Below are positions 1 to 8,898 of a DNA stretch of 64,000 bases, piece by piece. The notes under the pieces were generated by a model, which was given only the letters and a program-made list of their open reading frames with translations, did not search any database and had not been told where the DNA came from. Where the stretch lies: contig NZ_LT629733.1 in NCBI RefSeq assembly GCF_900104785.1, positions 1,210,501-1,274,500 of the forward strand, read 5' to 3'. The stretch's first letter is position 1, and every line of letters starts with the position of its first letter. Source of the stretch: Formosa sp. Hel1_31_208. Its GTDB lineage: Bacteria; Bacteroidota; Bacteroidia; Flavobacteriales; Flavobacteriaceae. The position numbers and the translations under genes were made by a program.

Positions 1-380
1 AATCGCGCCACATGCTCTTTTAAATCTATAACGTCCTGATTCAAACTTGCTGTTGGTAAGATATATACGTTAGATTTGTCAATTTGGACTTCTTTCTCGA
101 ATCTATTGCTAAAACTTCTTAGTTTATCAATAGCCGTATTTTTAGCAATACGGTAAAGCCATGTAAATAGTTTTGCTTTTTTTGAATCGTATTTATGTGC
201 GTTTTTCCAGACCTTCACGAAGGTTTCTTGAAGGGCATCTTGTGCCAATTCTTCATTAATTGTAACTTTTAAAATCACACCATAGAGACTATCTGCATAG
301 TTTTCATAGAGCAGATCGAGAGCTTTGTTGTCCCCTTCCGCCAATAATTTAACAATATGTGTTTCAAGAGGTGTGCTCAA
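1..380 (-). CDS. RNA polymerase ECF sigma factor (partial, C-terminus outside window)
   Basis: The 126 codons seen encode the N-terminal two thirds of a sigma-70 factor of the extracytoplasmic-function type, which directs RNA polymerase to a stress or envelope regulon. Region 2 is clear: an ALDLLYENYADSLYGVI helix, then EELAQDALQETFVKVWKN and the KLFTWLYRIAKNTAIDKLR stretch that contacts the -10 element. Region 4 lies beyond base 1. No ATG is available in this frame; TTG at 378-380 gives the usual family N-terminus (STPLETHIVKLL), and an in-frame stop lies a short way upstream. The anti-sigma partner, if any, would lie outside the window. Its target genes cannot be told from the sequence. Confidence 0.9.
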   Translation of the reverse strand, partial: MSTPLETHIVKLLAEGDNKALDLLYENYADSLYGVILKVTINEELAQDALQETFVKVWKNAHKYDSKKAKLFTWLYRIAKNTAIDKLRSFSNRFEKEVQIDKSNVYILPTASLNQDVIDLKEHVAR

Positions 381-405
381 AAAAATCAATGTTTTAAAAT
401 GAATT

Positions 406-433
406 CAGAAATATGAACAAAAAAACGTCCAAA
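406..433 (-). promoter_or_regulatory. Candidate promoter for the ECF sigma gene
   Basis: On the minus strand TTTG (430-433), a 16-base spacer and TATTTCTG (406-413) approximate the Bacteroidota pattern TTTG-N17-23-TAnnTTTG with one mismatch at -7. It sits about 25 bases before the TTG start. Confidence 0.4.
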
Positions 434-586
434 GAAGGATTCTGATCGTAAATAAGGTTAAGATGGTAAAATTACTAAAATAAAAATAACGGAATTTAAT
501 CCAGTATCATATAATTTCTGTAGAATAGATTTTTTCTTAAAAGAAAATTGATTAATAGCATACTCAAAACTATTCTGTAGTGAACT

Positions 587-613
587 GAGCCTCATTTATT
601 TGAGGCTTTTTTA
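587..613 (+). terminator. Hairpin with U-tract on the plus strand
   Basis: GCCTCA (589-594) and TGAGGC (601-606) enclose a 6-base loop and are followed by a run of six T on the plus strand. The T-run orientation suits a plus-strand transcript, although the adjacent gene murB ends here on the minus strand. The bases from 381 to 586 hold no protein gene; a small plus-strand RNA is one explanation, discussed in the findings. Confidence 0.5.
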
Positions 614-614
614 T

Positions 615-1628
615 TTAGATGATATTAACTTCGGCCTCTAAGTGAATGTTAAAAATCCTAGATACTGTTTCTTGAATGAGTTGTGATAGTTTCAAAATAT
701 CATCTCCTTTAGCTCCACCATAATTAACAAGAACTAAAGCTTGTTTTTTGTGAACACCATAATTACCAAATGTTTTACCTTTAAAACCCGCCTGTTCAAT
801 AAGCCAACCAGCAGGAACCTTTATCTCTTCATTAGAAATGACGTAATGTGGGATATCTGGAAAATTCACTTGGAGCTCTTCGAGTTGAGCTCTTTTAATG
901 ATTGGGTTCTTGAAAAAACTACCAGAGTTTCCAATCTCTTTTGGATTAGGTAATTTACGTTCTCTAATTGCAATAACAGCTTTTGATATATCATGAATGC
1001 TTGGTTGACGCACACTCATTTTTTCTAACTCAGTCTTAATGGCACCATAATTAGTGTTTAAATTGTGATTATTTGTAGTTAATTTAAAGACAACACTCAC
1101 AATGATATATTTTCCTTTAGCATGCTGCTTGAAAATAGAATTACGATAATCAAAGGCACATTCTTTGTTGCTGAAGGTTTCGAGTTCTAAGGTTTCTAAA
1201 TTTAATGCAGTACAGCTGTGGAAGCTATCCTTTAACTCCACACCATAGGCTCCAATGTTTTGAATTGGACTCGTACCAACATTACCAGGTATTAAGGACA
1301 AATTTTCTAATCCGCCAAAGTCTTGATCTAAAGTCCAAAGCACAAATTCATGCCAGTTTTCGCCTGCGAGACATTCAACTAAAACCTGATTATTTAGAAG
1401 TGATTTTACCGAAATCCCTTTTAGGTTTAAATGAATGACTAAAGCTTCAATGTCTTTGGTAAGTAGCATATTGCTCCCGCCTCCTAAAATAAATTTATCA
1501 GGATAAGTGTCTAATTTATAAATGGATATTAAATCATCTATACTATGAACAGATACAAAGTGTTTGGCTTTAACATCTATTGCAAAAGTGTTAAAGGACT
1601 TTAAAGATATGTTTTGTAGAAAATGCAC
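615..1628 (-). CDS. murB: UDP-N-acetylenolpyruvoylglucosamine reductase MurB
   Basis: A cytoplasmic flavoenzyme that reduces UDP-GlcNAc-enolpyruvate to UDP-MurNAc with NADPH, the second committed step of peptidoglycan precursor synthesis. The FAD-binding motif GGGSNMLL is at residues 49-56 and the long flavin loop IPGNVGTSPIQNIGAYG at 113-129. GNSGSFFKNP (233-242) carries the catalytic Ser237, and the C-terminal HLEAEV supplies the acid (about Glu333). Length (337 residues) suits type I MurB. It starts with GTG: the upstream aminotransferase ends in TAG whose last base is the G of this GTG (a TAGTG overlap), so the two are translationally coupled. Confidence 0.96.
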   Translation of the reverse strand: MHFLQNISLKSFNTFAIDVKAKHFVSVHSIDDLISIYKLDTYPDKFILGGGSNMLLTKDIEALVIHLNLKGISVKSLLNNQVLVECLAGENWHEFVLWTLDQDFGGLENLSLIPGNVGTSPIQNIGAYGVELKDSFHSCTALNLETLELETFSNKECAFDYRNSIFKQHAKGKYIIVSVVFKLTTNNHNLNTNYGAIKTELEKMSVRQPSIHDISKAVIAIRERKLPNPKEIGNSGSFFKNPIIKRAQLEELQVNFPDIPHYVISNEEIKVPAGWLIEQAGFKGKTFGNYGVHKKQALVLVNYGGAKGDDILKLSQLIQETVSRIFNIHLEAEVNII

Positions 1629-2818
1629 TAATCTTTATATACTTTTAGAGCTTCTTTTAAAATATGAACTGATTTTATAAGACTTTCAGAGTTCAGTACG
1701 TATGCAATTCTAATTTGATTTAATCCAACACCTGGTGAACTGTAAAATCCAGCAGCTGGTGCAACCATAACAGTTTCACCGTTTACATCAAAAGATTCGA
1801 GTAGCCAACGCGCAAAATTATCAGAATTTTTTATTGGTAATTCAGCAATACAATAAAAAGCTCCTTTGGGGTTAGCCACCTTCACGCCTTCTATTTTGCT
1901 CAGTTCTTTCACAAGAATATTGCGACGTTCTACATATTCTTCAATAACATCATCAAAGTAACTCTGAGGGGTTTCTAAAGCGGCTTCACTTGCAATCTGA
2001 CCCAATGTTGGAGGACTCAATCTTGCCTGAGCAAATTTTAGTGCCGTTTGAATAACCTGTTTGTTTTTTGTCACTAGACACCCAATGCGGGCTCCACACA
2101 TACTATAACGTTTAGACACAGAATCTATAACGATTGCATGGTCTTCTAGGCTTGGCTCTTGCAATACAGAATAATGCTTAATTCCATCATATGCAAATTC
2201 GCGATATACTTCATCCGCAATTAGAAATAAATCGTGCTTTTTAACTATACTTGCTAGTTTTTTAATTTCTTCAGGTGAATACAAATAGCCAGTAGGGTTT
2301 CCAGGATTACATATGAGTATGGCTTTAGTTTTTGGAGTGATTAATTTTTCAAACTCTTCTATTGGAGGTAAAGCAAAATTATCTTCAATCTTAGAAATAA
2401 CAGGTACTACTTTAACCCCTGAAGCTACAGAAAATCCATTATAATTTGCATAAAAAGGTTCTGGTATAATAACTTCATCCCCAATATCAGTAATGCTCCC
2501 GAAAGCAAAAAGCAAAGCTTCACTTCCTCCTGTAGTAACGATGATGTCTTCCTGCTTGACATGAATATTATTGTTCTTATAATAATTTGCCAATTTTTCA
2601 CGAAACGCTTCAGAGCCTTCAGAACGCGTGTATGCTAAAATATCTAAAGAATGTATTTTTACAGCATCCAAGGCTATTTGGGGCGTTTTTATGTCAGGCT
2701 GACCAATATTTAAGTGATAAACTGTTTTGCCTTTTTTATAGGCTTCTTCCGCGTATGGAACGAGTTTACGAATTGGTGATTCTGGCATGGAAAGGCCTTT
2801 CTTAGAAATTGTTGGCAT
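1628..2818 (-). CDS. PLP-dependent class I/II aminotransferase
   Basis: A cytoplasmic fold-type I aminotransferase of 396 residues. NPGNPTG (171-177), the pyridoxal-ring aspartate in ADEVY (201-205) and the Schiff-base lysine Lys236 in SVSKRYSMCGARIG are all intact, and the C-terminal arginine (NQIRIAY) that binds the substrate carboxylate is present. The subgroup resembles aspartate or aromatic aminotransferases of Bacteroidota; the amino-acid substrate cannot be set from sequence. It is the first gene of a two-gene unit with murB (one-base overlap), which is co-transcription rather than an obvious pathway link. Confidence 0.9.
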   Translation of the reverse strand: MPTISKKGLSMPESPIRKLVPYAEEAYKKGKTVYHLNIGQPDIKTPQIALDAVKIHSLDILAYTRSEGSEAFREKLANYYKNNNIHVKQEDIIVTTGGSEALLFAFGSITDIGDEVIIPEPFYANYNGFSVASGVKVVPVISKIEDNFALPPIEEFEKLITPKTKAILICNPGNPTGYLYSPEEIKKLASIVKKHDLFLIADEVYREFAYDGIKHYSVLQEPSLEDHAIVIDSVSKRYSMCGARIGCLVTKNKQVIQTALKFAQARLSPPTLGQIASEAALETPQSYFDDVIEEYVERRNILVKELSKIEGVKVANPKGAFYCIAELPIKNSDNFARWLLESFDVNGETVMVAPAAGFYSSPGVGLNQIRIAYVLNSESLIKSVHILKEALKVYKD

Positions 2819-2927
2819 GTTTGAGAATTTAGATGGTAAAGTTCTGAAAATAATCTTAAATTTTCTTTAAAAAATAACGTTAAAAAAATATAATGAAATA
2901 AACATTTGTAACTTCGTGGGTATTCAT

Positions 2928-4283
2928 ATGAATTACAGTAGATCCCGTCAAATATCATTTCTATTTATTGTTGCTTGTTTTAGTTTTTCTTTTGGACAAG
3001 GAAAGTTTAACTTGCCCAGACAAGATACTGATAAGATTCGATTTCAATTAATAAACAATTTAATTGTAATACCGGTCGAAGTTAATGGTGTCGAGCTATC
3101 TTTCATACTCGATACAGGTGTTAGTAAACCTATACTTTTTAATATTACCAATACAGATTCATTGCAAATGAATAATGTAGAATCTATATTCTTAAGAGGT
3201 CTTGGTGATGGCCAACCAGTTAAAGCATTGCGATCGAAGAATAACTTTTTTAAAATCGGAAATGCAATTAATATCAACCAAGATATTTATGTAGTTTTTG
3301 ATCAGAGTATAAATTTTACCCCGAGATTGGGTATTCCTGTTCATGGAATTATCGGTTATAGTTTGTTTAAAGATTTTATAGTTGAGATAAATTATAAATC
3401 CAAGCTTATTAAATTACATAAAAGAGATAAGTATAAATATAAATCTTGTAAAAAATGTGAATCATTTGATTTAAGGTTTTATAAGAACAAACCTTATATA
3501 GATGCTCAAATCACTATAGGAAATAATAATTTACCTGTATCCTTACTAATAGACACTGGAAGCAGCGATGCTTTGTGGTTATTTGAAGATGAAACATTAG
3601 GAATTACATCATCTTACAGTAATTATTTTAATGATTTTTTAGGACGGGGTCTCAGTGGTACTGTCCATGGTAAACGTTCAAAAGTTGCGTCTTTCAAGTT
3701 GAAAAAATTTGAACTTAAAGATGTGAATACGGCTTTTCCAGATTCGGCCTCTATTCGTTTTGTAAGACGGAATGAAAATAGAAATGGTAGTTTGTCGTCT
3801 GAGATTTTAAAACGGTTTAATATTATTTTTGATTATGAAGGGTCAAAAATAACGCTAAAGAAAAATGCAAACTTTAAATCAGACTTTAATTATAATAGAA
3901 GTGGCATTGTTCTAGAACAGCGCGGCTTTAGATTGGTTCAAGAACGTTTTACCAAACGCACATTGGATAACTATGGGCGCTCTAATGATAATAATACAGT
4001 GATTAGTACTACACAATCCTATCGAATGGACGTGAAACCTGCCTATACAATCGTTGAAATTAGGGATAATTCTCCGGCCCAGCGGGCAGGTTTATTGGTA
4101 GGGGATGTCATACTTTCTATTAATGGTAAAGAAGCCCATCAATTAAAACTTCAGGAGGTTATTGAGTATTTTAGGGAGCGTGTTGGTAGGACCATAAAGT
4201 TGAAGATTGAGCGGAACAATCAGAGACTATACTTTATGTTTCAGTTAGAAGATGTGTTTAAAAAAAAAGAACTCCCTAAATAG
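2928..4283 (+). CDS. Secreted double aspartyl-protease-like protein with PDZ domain
   Basis: The preferred start is ATG 2928; a GTG four codons upstream is weaker and sits close to the promoter-like TAACTTCG. A signal peptide (SFLFIVACFSFSFG) is followed by two retropepsin-like repeats. Each repeat has the catalytic Asp-Thr-Gly: FILDTG at about residues 59-64 and LIDTGSS at about 207-213. A C-terminal PDZ domain at about 370-435 contains the ligand loop PAQRAGLLVGDVILSINGKE. Two active Asp motifs in one chain would allow a pepsin-like intramolecular dimer. The family is common in Bacteroidota as PDZ domain-containing aspartyl proteases; substrates are unknown. The 3' end overlaps the terminator of the facing DUF1573 gene. 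Confidence 0.85.
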   Translation: MNYSRSRQISFLFIVACFSFSFGQGKFNLPRQDTDKIRFQLINNLIVIPVEVNGVELSFILDTGVSKPILFNITNTDSLQMNNVESIFLRGLGDGQPVKALRSKNNFFKIGNAININQDIYVVFDQSINFTPRLGIPVHGIIGYSLFKDFIVEINYKSKLIKLHKRDKYKYKSCKKCESFDLRFYKNKPYIDAQITIGNNNLPVSLLIDTGSSDALWLFEDETLGITSSYSNYFNDFLGRGLSGTVHGKRSKVASFKLKKFELKDVNTAFPDSASIRFVRRNENRNGSLSSEILKRFNIIFDYEGSKITLKKNANFKSDFNYNRSGIVLEQRGFRLVQERFTKRTLDNYGRSNDNNTVISTTQSYRMDVKPAYTIVEIRDNSPAQRAGLLVGDVILSINGKEAHQLKLQEVIEYFRERVGRTIKLKIERNNQRLYFMFQLEDVFKKKELPK

Positions 4284-4292
4284 AGAGTTCTT
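4261..4292 (-). terminator. Terminator of the DUF1573 gene
   Basis: AAGAACTC (4267-4274) pairs with GAGTTCTT (4285-4292). On the minus strand the stem runs into eight or more U (A-run at 4261-4268). It lies within the last codons of the convergent protease gene. Confidence 0.75.
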
Positions 4293-4315
4293 ATCACTTG
4301 TATATTTGAAACGTT

Positions 4316-4744
4316 TTATTGCTCCATTACACTTTTGTTCTTCTTTTCAAGTACACTTGTCTTGCTTGGGTCAATTACCAAGCCTTTGATTTTAAGTGCC
4401 ACTGTAGGGCGATCGGCATTAGATGTAACAGTAATGGTCTTTCTAATTGGGTTCACTCTATTTGTGTCGTACTTTACCTCAATTTCTCCGGTTTCACCTG
4501 GCATAATTGGGCCTTCTGGTTTTTTTGGAACCGTACAACCACAAGTTGATTTTACATTAGTTATAATAAGTGGTGCATTTCCAGTATTGGTAAACTCGAA
4601 AACTCTAACACCATTCGCACCTTTTTCAATGGTGCCATAATCAACTACTTCCGACTTAAATTCAATTTTTGCTACTTTTTCTTGAGCAAATGCTCCGAAG
4701 CTTAAAAACGCTACACATAAAATTACTACTAAATTTTTCATCAT
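4316..4744 (-). CDS. Secreted DUF1573 domain protein
   Basis: A 142-residue exported protein with a clear signal peptide (KNLVVILCVAFLSFGAFAQ). One immunoglobulin-like DUF1573 domain fills residues 25-125, with the family signature VDYGTIEKGANGVRVFEFTNTGNAPLIITNVKSTCGCTVP and its Cys-Gly-Cys pair. Such proteins are abundant in Bacteroidota envelopes; no molecular role is established. The gene is monocistronic, bounded by its own promoter (4767-4797) and terminator (4261-4292). Confidence 0.88.
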   Translation of the reverse strand: MMKNLVVILCVAFLSFGAFAQEKVAKIEFKSEVVDYGTIEKGANGVRVFEFTNTGNAPLIITNVKSTCGCTVPKKPEGPIMPGETGEIEVKYDTNRVNPIRKTITVTSNADRPTVALKIKGLVIDPSKTSVLEKKNKSVMEQ

Positions 4745-4766
4745 TTTAATTTTAAATTGATACTAT

Positions 4767-4797
4767 CAAAACTACTTACTTTTTAGGTTTCTGCAAA
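4767..4797 (-). promoter_or_regulatory. Promoter of the DUF1573 gene
   Basis: On the minus strand TTTG (4794-4797), 19 bases, then TAGTTTTG (4767-4774), an exact match to the Bacteroidota -33/-7 pattern, 23 bases before the ATG. Confidence 0.65.
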
Positions 4798-4888
4798 ATA
4801 AATTAGTTGTATGACCTATAATTAACACTATTATCAATTAAGTTGGTCATTATTTTGACTATTCATTTCGCGAAAAAAGAAATATAAG

Positions 4889-4896
4889 TACTTTTG
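4889..4896 (+). promoter_or_regulatory. Promoter -7 element of valS
   Basis: TACTTTTG matches TAnnTTTG exactly and lies 30 bases before the ATG at 4927. It includes a TTG that could be misread as an upstream valS start. A ten-base palindrome TTTCGCGAAA (4866-4875) sits between this box and the -33 region. Confidence 0.6.
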
Positions 4897-4926
4897 TCAG
4901 TTATAAAGCAAAAACAATACCAAAGC

Positions 4927-7560
4927 ATGGAAATCCCATCAAAATATTCAGCACAAGACGTAGAAAACAAGTGGTACGACTACTGGATGGTAAATAAGTA
5001 TTTTCATTCAACACCCGATGAGAGAGAGCCTTATACCATTGTTATTCCACCTCCAAATGTAACTGGAGTCCTTCATATGGGGCATATGCTGAACAATACA
5101 ATTCAAGATGTATTAATTCGTCGAGCGCGATTAAAAGGGAAAAACGCCTGCTGGGTACCTGGAACAGATCATGCATCTATTGCAACAGAAGCCAAGGTCG
5201 TAGCGAAATTGAAAGCTCAAGGTATTGACAAAAATGATTTAACTCGAGAGGAATTCTTAGAGCATGCATGGGAATGGACAGAAGAATATGGAGGGGTTAT
5301 ACTAGAACAGCTTAAAAAATTGGGTTGCTCTTGTGATTGGGATCGCACTAAATTTACCATGGATGATGACATGAGCGAAGCCGTTATAAAGGTATTTGTC
5401 GATTTACATAACAAAGGCTTGATTTATAGAGGATATCGCATGGTCAATTGGGATCCGGAGGCTAAGACAACTTTGTCTGATGAAGAAGTAGAATATGTTG
5501 AAAAGCAGGGCTTACTTTATTACTTAAAGTATCAAATCGAAGGAAGTGACGAGTTGCTTACCATAGCGACCACACGCCCTGAAACTATTTTTGGGGATAC
5601 CGCCATATGTATCAATCCAAACGATGAGCGTTTTAATCACCTAAAAGGCAAAAAAGCCATTGTTCCTATCTGCGGAAGGGTAGTGCCAATTATTGAAGAT
5701 GAATATGTAGATATCGAATTTGGTACGGGTTGTTTAAAAGTGACACCAGCTCATGATGAAAATGATAAAATGTTAGGAGATAAGCACCATCTTGAGGTCG
5801 TTGATATTTTTAATGATGATGCCACATTTAATAGCAATGGTATGCATTACAAAGGTCAAGATCGTTTTGTTGTAAGAAAAGCGATTGTCAAAGAATTGGA
5901 AGCCTCTGGAATGCTAGAAAAGACAGAGAATTACGTAAATAAAGTTGGAATTTCAGAACGCACAAAAGCAGTGATAGAACCTCGTTTGAGTGATCAATGG
6001 TTTCTAAAAATGAAAGACTTAGCTCAGCCTGCAATAGACGCTGTTTTGACTAATGGAGATATTAAACTATTTCCAAAGAAATTTGAAAACACTTACAGGC
6101 ATTGGATGGAAAACATTCGCGATTGGAACATTTCGCGTCAATTACTTTGGGGACAGCAAATACCTGCTTATTTCTATGGTGATGGTAAAGAGGATTTCGT
6201 GGTAGCTGAAAATAGTAACGAGGCTTTAAAGCTAGCACAAGAAAAAACAAAGAATTCATCTTTAACGGCTGATGATATTACTCAAGATTCTGATGCTCTA
6301 GACACCTGGTTTAGTTCTTGGCTGTGGCCTATGAGTGTATTTGATGGGATTCGAAATCCCGAAAATGAAGAGATTAAGTACTATTATCCAACAAATGATT
6401 TGGTAACAGGTCCAGATATATTGTTTTTCTGGGTAGCACGTATGATTATCGCAGGTTATGAATACAAAGGAGAAAAGCCATTTGAAAATGTTTACCTCAC
6501 GGGATTAGTGAGAGATAAGCAACGACGTAAGATGTCTAAATCTTTGGGGAATTCTCCTGATGCATTGAAACTTATTGGGGATTATGGCGCCGATGGTGTT
6601 CGTGTAGGCTTATTGTTGAGTTCTGCAGCTGGAAATGACTTAATGTTTGATGAAGATTTATGTCAGCAAGGAAAACAGTTCGCTAATAAGATTTGGAATG
6701 CCTTTAGATTAATTAATGGCTGGGAGGTTGACCCAAGTATTAGTCAGCCAAATTCTAGTAAAATAGCCTCGGAATGGTTTGAATCTAAGTTTCAAAAAAC
6801 GATAGTAGAAATAGAAGATCACTTTAGTAAATATCGTTTAAGTGATGCGCTTATGGCGACTTATAAGTTAATTTGGGATGACTTTGCATCTTGGTTATTA
6901 GAGATTGTTAAACCTGCTTATCAACAGCCTGTAGATGAACAGACCTTAAAGAGTGTTATTGCACATCTTGAAAACATATTAAAGATTTTACATCCGTTTA
7001 TGCCTTTCTTAACGGAAGAGATATGGCAATGTATTGCTGAACGTTCACCTGATGAAGCACTAATCATCGCGAAGTGGCCAGAAACTGCAGAAATTAATGA
7101 AGAATTGATTGCTGAATTTGATTTTGCCTCTGAAGTTATTTCCGGAATTAGAAATATTAGAAAACAAAAGAATATTGCCTTTAAAGATGCGATTGGCTTT
7201 TCAGTAATAAACAGTGAAAATGTTGGAGCAACTTTTGATGAGGTAATTATTAAGTTAGGCCATCTCGATAGCTTCAACTATGTGAGCGACTCGGTAGAAG
7301 GTGCATTGACGTTCCGGGTGAAATCAAATGAATATTTTATTCCAATGGAAGGGAGTATTGATGTTGAATCTGAAATAAAGAAATTAACGGATGAACTCAG
7401 CTACACTGAAGGGTTTTTGAAATCGGTTCAAAAGAAATTATCTAACGAGCGCTTTGTAGCAGGAGCGCCTGAGCAAGTTGTTGCTTCAGAAAAGAAAAAG
7501 GAAGCAGATGCTATGGCTAAAATTGAAACCTTAAAAACAAGTTTAGCTAGTTTAAAGTAA
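4927..7560 (+). CDS. valS: Valine--tRNA ligase
   Basis: A class Ia aminoacyl-tRNA synthetase that charges tRNA-Val with valine and hydrolyses mischarged threonyl-tRNA through its CP1 editing domain. [14 protein letters not shown] carries the HIGH motif (HMGH at about residues 50-53) and [11 protein letters not shown] the KMSKS loop (about 535-539). The anticodon-binding helical domain follows, and residues about 815-877 form the C-terminal coiled-coil tRNA arm ([15 protein letters not shown] onward). I chose ATG 4927 ([10 protein letters not shown]) rather than the TTG at 4894, because that TTG lies inside the promoter. The gene is single and ends in its own terminator. Confidence 0.97.
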   Translation: MEIPSKYSAQDVENKWYDYWMVNKYFHSTPDEREPYTIVIPPPNVTGVLHMGHMLNNTIQDVLIRRARLKGKNACWVPGTDHASIATEAKVVAKLKAQGIDKNDLTREEFLEHAWEWTEEYGGVILEQLKKLGCSCDWDRTKFTMDDDMSEAVIKVFVDLHNKGLIYRGYRMVNWDPEAKTTLSDEEVEYVEKQGLLYYLKYQIEGSDELLTIATTRPETIFGDTAICINPNDERFNHLKGKKAIVPICGRVVPIIEDEYVDIEFGTGCLKVTPAHDENDKMLGDKHHLEVVDIFNDDATFNSNGMHYKGQDRFVVRKAIVKELEASGMLEKTENYVNKVGISERTKAVIEPRLSDQWFLKMKDLAQPAIDAVLTNGDIKLFPKKFENTYRHWMENIRDWNISRQLLWGQQIPAYFYGDGKEDFVVAENSNEALKLAQEKTKNSSLTADDITQDSDALDTWFSSWLWPMSVFDGIRNPENEEIKYYYPTNDLVTGPDILFFWVARMIIAGYEYKGEKPFENVYLTGLVRDKQRRKMSKSLGNSPDALKLIGDYGADGVRVGLLLSSAAGNDLMFDEDLCQQGKQFANKIWNAFRLINGWEVDPSISQPNSSKIASEWFESKFQKTIVEIEDHFSKYRLSDALMATYKLIWDDFASWLLEIVKPAYQQPVDEQTLKSVIAHLENILKILHPFMPFLTEEIWQCIAERSPDEALIIAKWPETAEINEELIAEFDFASEVISGIRNIRKQKNIAFKDAIGFSVINSENVGATFDEVIIKLGHLDSFNYVSDSVEGALTFRVKSNEYFIPMEGSIDVESEIKKLTDELSYTEGFLKSVQKKLSNERFVAGAPEQVVASEKKKEADAMAKIETLKTSLASLK

Positions 7561-7587
7561 ATACTAAAAGTAACTATCTTAATAGAA

Positions 7588-7611
7588 GGAGTCATAATTG
7601 GCTCCTTTTTT
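7588..7611 (+). terminator. Rho-independent terminator of valS
   Basis: GGAGTCA (7588-7594) pairs with TGGCTCC (7599-7605) around a TAAT loop, followed by six T. Confidence 0.8.
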
Positions 7612-7612
7612 A

Positions 7613-8896
7613 TTACCACTCATTAATCTTATTACTATCAAGCTTTACAAAAATAAATAGTAAAATGGTGAAGCCCCAGAGTCCGGAACCACCATAGCTA
7701 AAAAAGGGCAGGGGAATCCCGACGGTTGGGATTAAGCCCATTACCATACCTGTGTTAATGGTGAAATGAATAAATAAAATGGAAGCTACACCATAACCAT
7801 ATACCCGACTAAATTGTGATTTCTGTGATTCGGCGAGATAGAGGACTCTAATTATTAGGGCCATAAATAAGAGTACAACTAGAGAACTTCCAATAAATCC
7901 CCATTCCTCACCAACCGTACTAAATATATAATCGGTATGTTGTTCAGGCACAAATTTACCTGTTGTTCTAGTGCCCTGTAAGAAGCCTTTTCCTGTGAGT
8001 CCTCCAGAACTAATTGCCTGTTCTGATTGAATCAAATTATAAGCCTCTTCTTTTTTCATTTGCTCTAGCTTGATGGGATCTTTTTCCAATCGTAACCATA
8101 AACTAATGCGATTTTGTTGATGCGGCTTTAATACATGTTGATAAAAGAGTTTAATGCCAGAGGAAAATACGACACAAATCACAAGAATAACGATAGATTG
8201 AATGATGGATAATCGTTTCTTTTTTCTTCGGAAGAAATAGACTCCAAAAATAAAAGCACCTGCAATGATAGCAGTAATTAAAACGCCAAACTTTAAACCT
8301 AAGACAGCCAGAATAATTATGGATAAGGCAATTGCCAAATAAATTTGTTGTAAACCTTCTCGGTAAAACACAAAAAAGAAAGACGCATATACGAGCGTAC
8401 TTCCAGCATCATTTTGTAATAGAATTAAAATTGCCGGCACAATTATAATGGCTACAGCTTTAAGCTGGTCCTTTAGGGTATTCATATTTGTTTGAAGATC
8501 ACTCATGTATTTTGCGACTGCAAGGGCAGTAGCAAACTTGGCGAACTCGCTAGGTTGTATGGTCATGCTCCCAATACCATACCATGATCTTGCGCCATTA
8601 ACATCTTTCCCGAAGATAAATAATCCTACCAGAGAAAGCATTGCAATGATATATATGACACTCGCAAATCGTTCATAAAATTTAGCTTCAATAGAGAGTA
8701 TCAATACAATCAACACGAAAGTTAAACCAAGAAACACGGCATGTTTTCCATAAAGTTGGCTCATGTCAAAATAGCTTTCAATTTCTCCAATATGAGAAGC
8801 AGACATAATATTCAACCAACCAAAACCCACGAGTAATAAGAACAGAATGATGATGATCCAATCAAATCTAAAACTTTTATGGCTTTCTCTATTCAT
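7613..8896 (-). CDS. rodA: Rod shape-determining protein RodA (SEDS glycosyltransferase)
   Basis: An integral inner-membrane SEDS-family peptidoglycan polymerase that works with PBP2 in lateral wall elongation. The 427 residues contain about ten hydrophobic helices. Conserved stretches are SWYGIGSMTIQPSEFAKFA, the extracellular loop with EQHTDYIFSTVGEEWGF, and the C-terminal GIPLPFFSYGGSG signature. It is last in the purH-mreBCD-mrdA-rodA run, two bases after mrdA, which sets it as RodA rather than FtsW. An extended cytoplasmic stretch with a basic RRKKKR patch near residue 205 is typical for Bacteroidota. Confidence 0.95.
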   Translation of the reverse strand: MNRESHKSFRFDWIIIILFLLLVGFGWLNIMSASHIGEIESYFDMSQLYGKHAVFLGLTFVLIVLILSIEAKFYERFASVIYIIAMLSLVGLFIFGKDVNGARSWYGIGSMTIQPSEFAKFATALAVAKYMSDLQTNMNTLKDQLKAVAIIIVPAILILLQNDAGSTLVYASFFFVFYREGLQQIYLAIALSIIILAVLGLKFGVLITAIIAGAFIFGVYFFRRKKKRLSIIQSIVILVICVVFSSGIKLFYQHVLKPHQQNRISLWLRLEKDPIKLEQMKKEEAYNLIQSEQAISSGGLTGKGFLQGTRTTGKFVPEQHTDYIFSTVGEEWGFIGSSLVVLLFMALIIRVLYLAESQKSQFSRVYGYGVASILFIHFTINTGMVMGLIPTVGIPLPFFSYGGSGLWGFTILLFIFVKLDSNKINEW

Positions 8897-8898
8897 TC

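Noticed and set aside
4866..4875. TTTCGCGAAA palindrome as a valS operator
   Set aside because: Ten bases is short enough to occur by chance, and there is no second site or known regulator.
4894..4926. TTG start giving valS eleven extra residues
   Set aside because: The TTG is part of the -7 promoter box, and the family N-terminus begins at ATG 4927.
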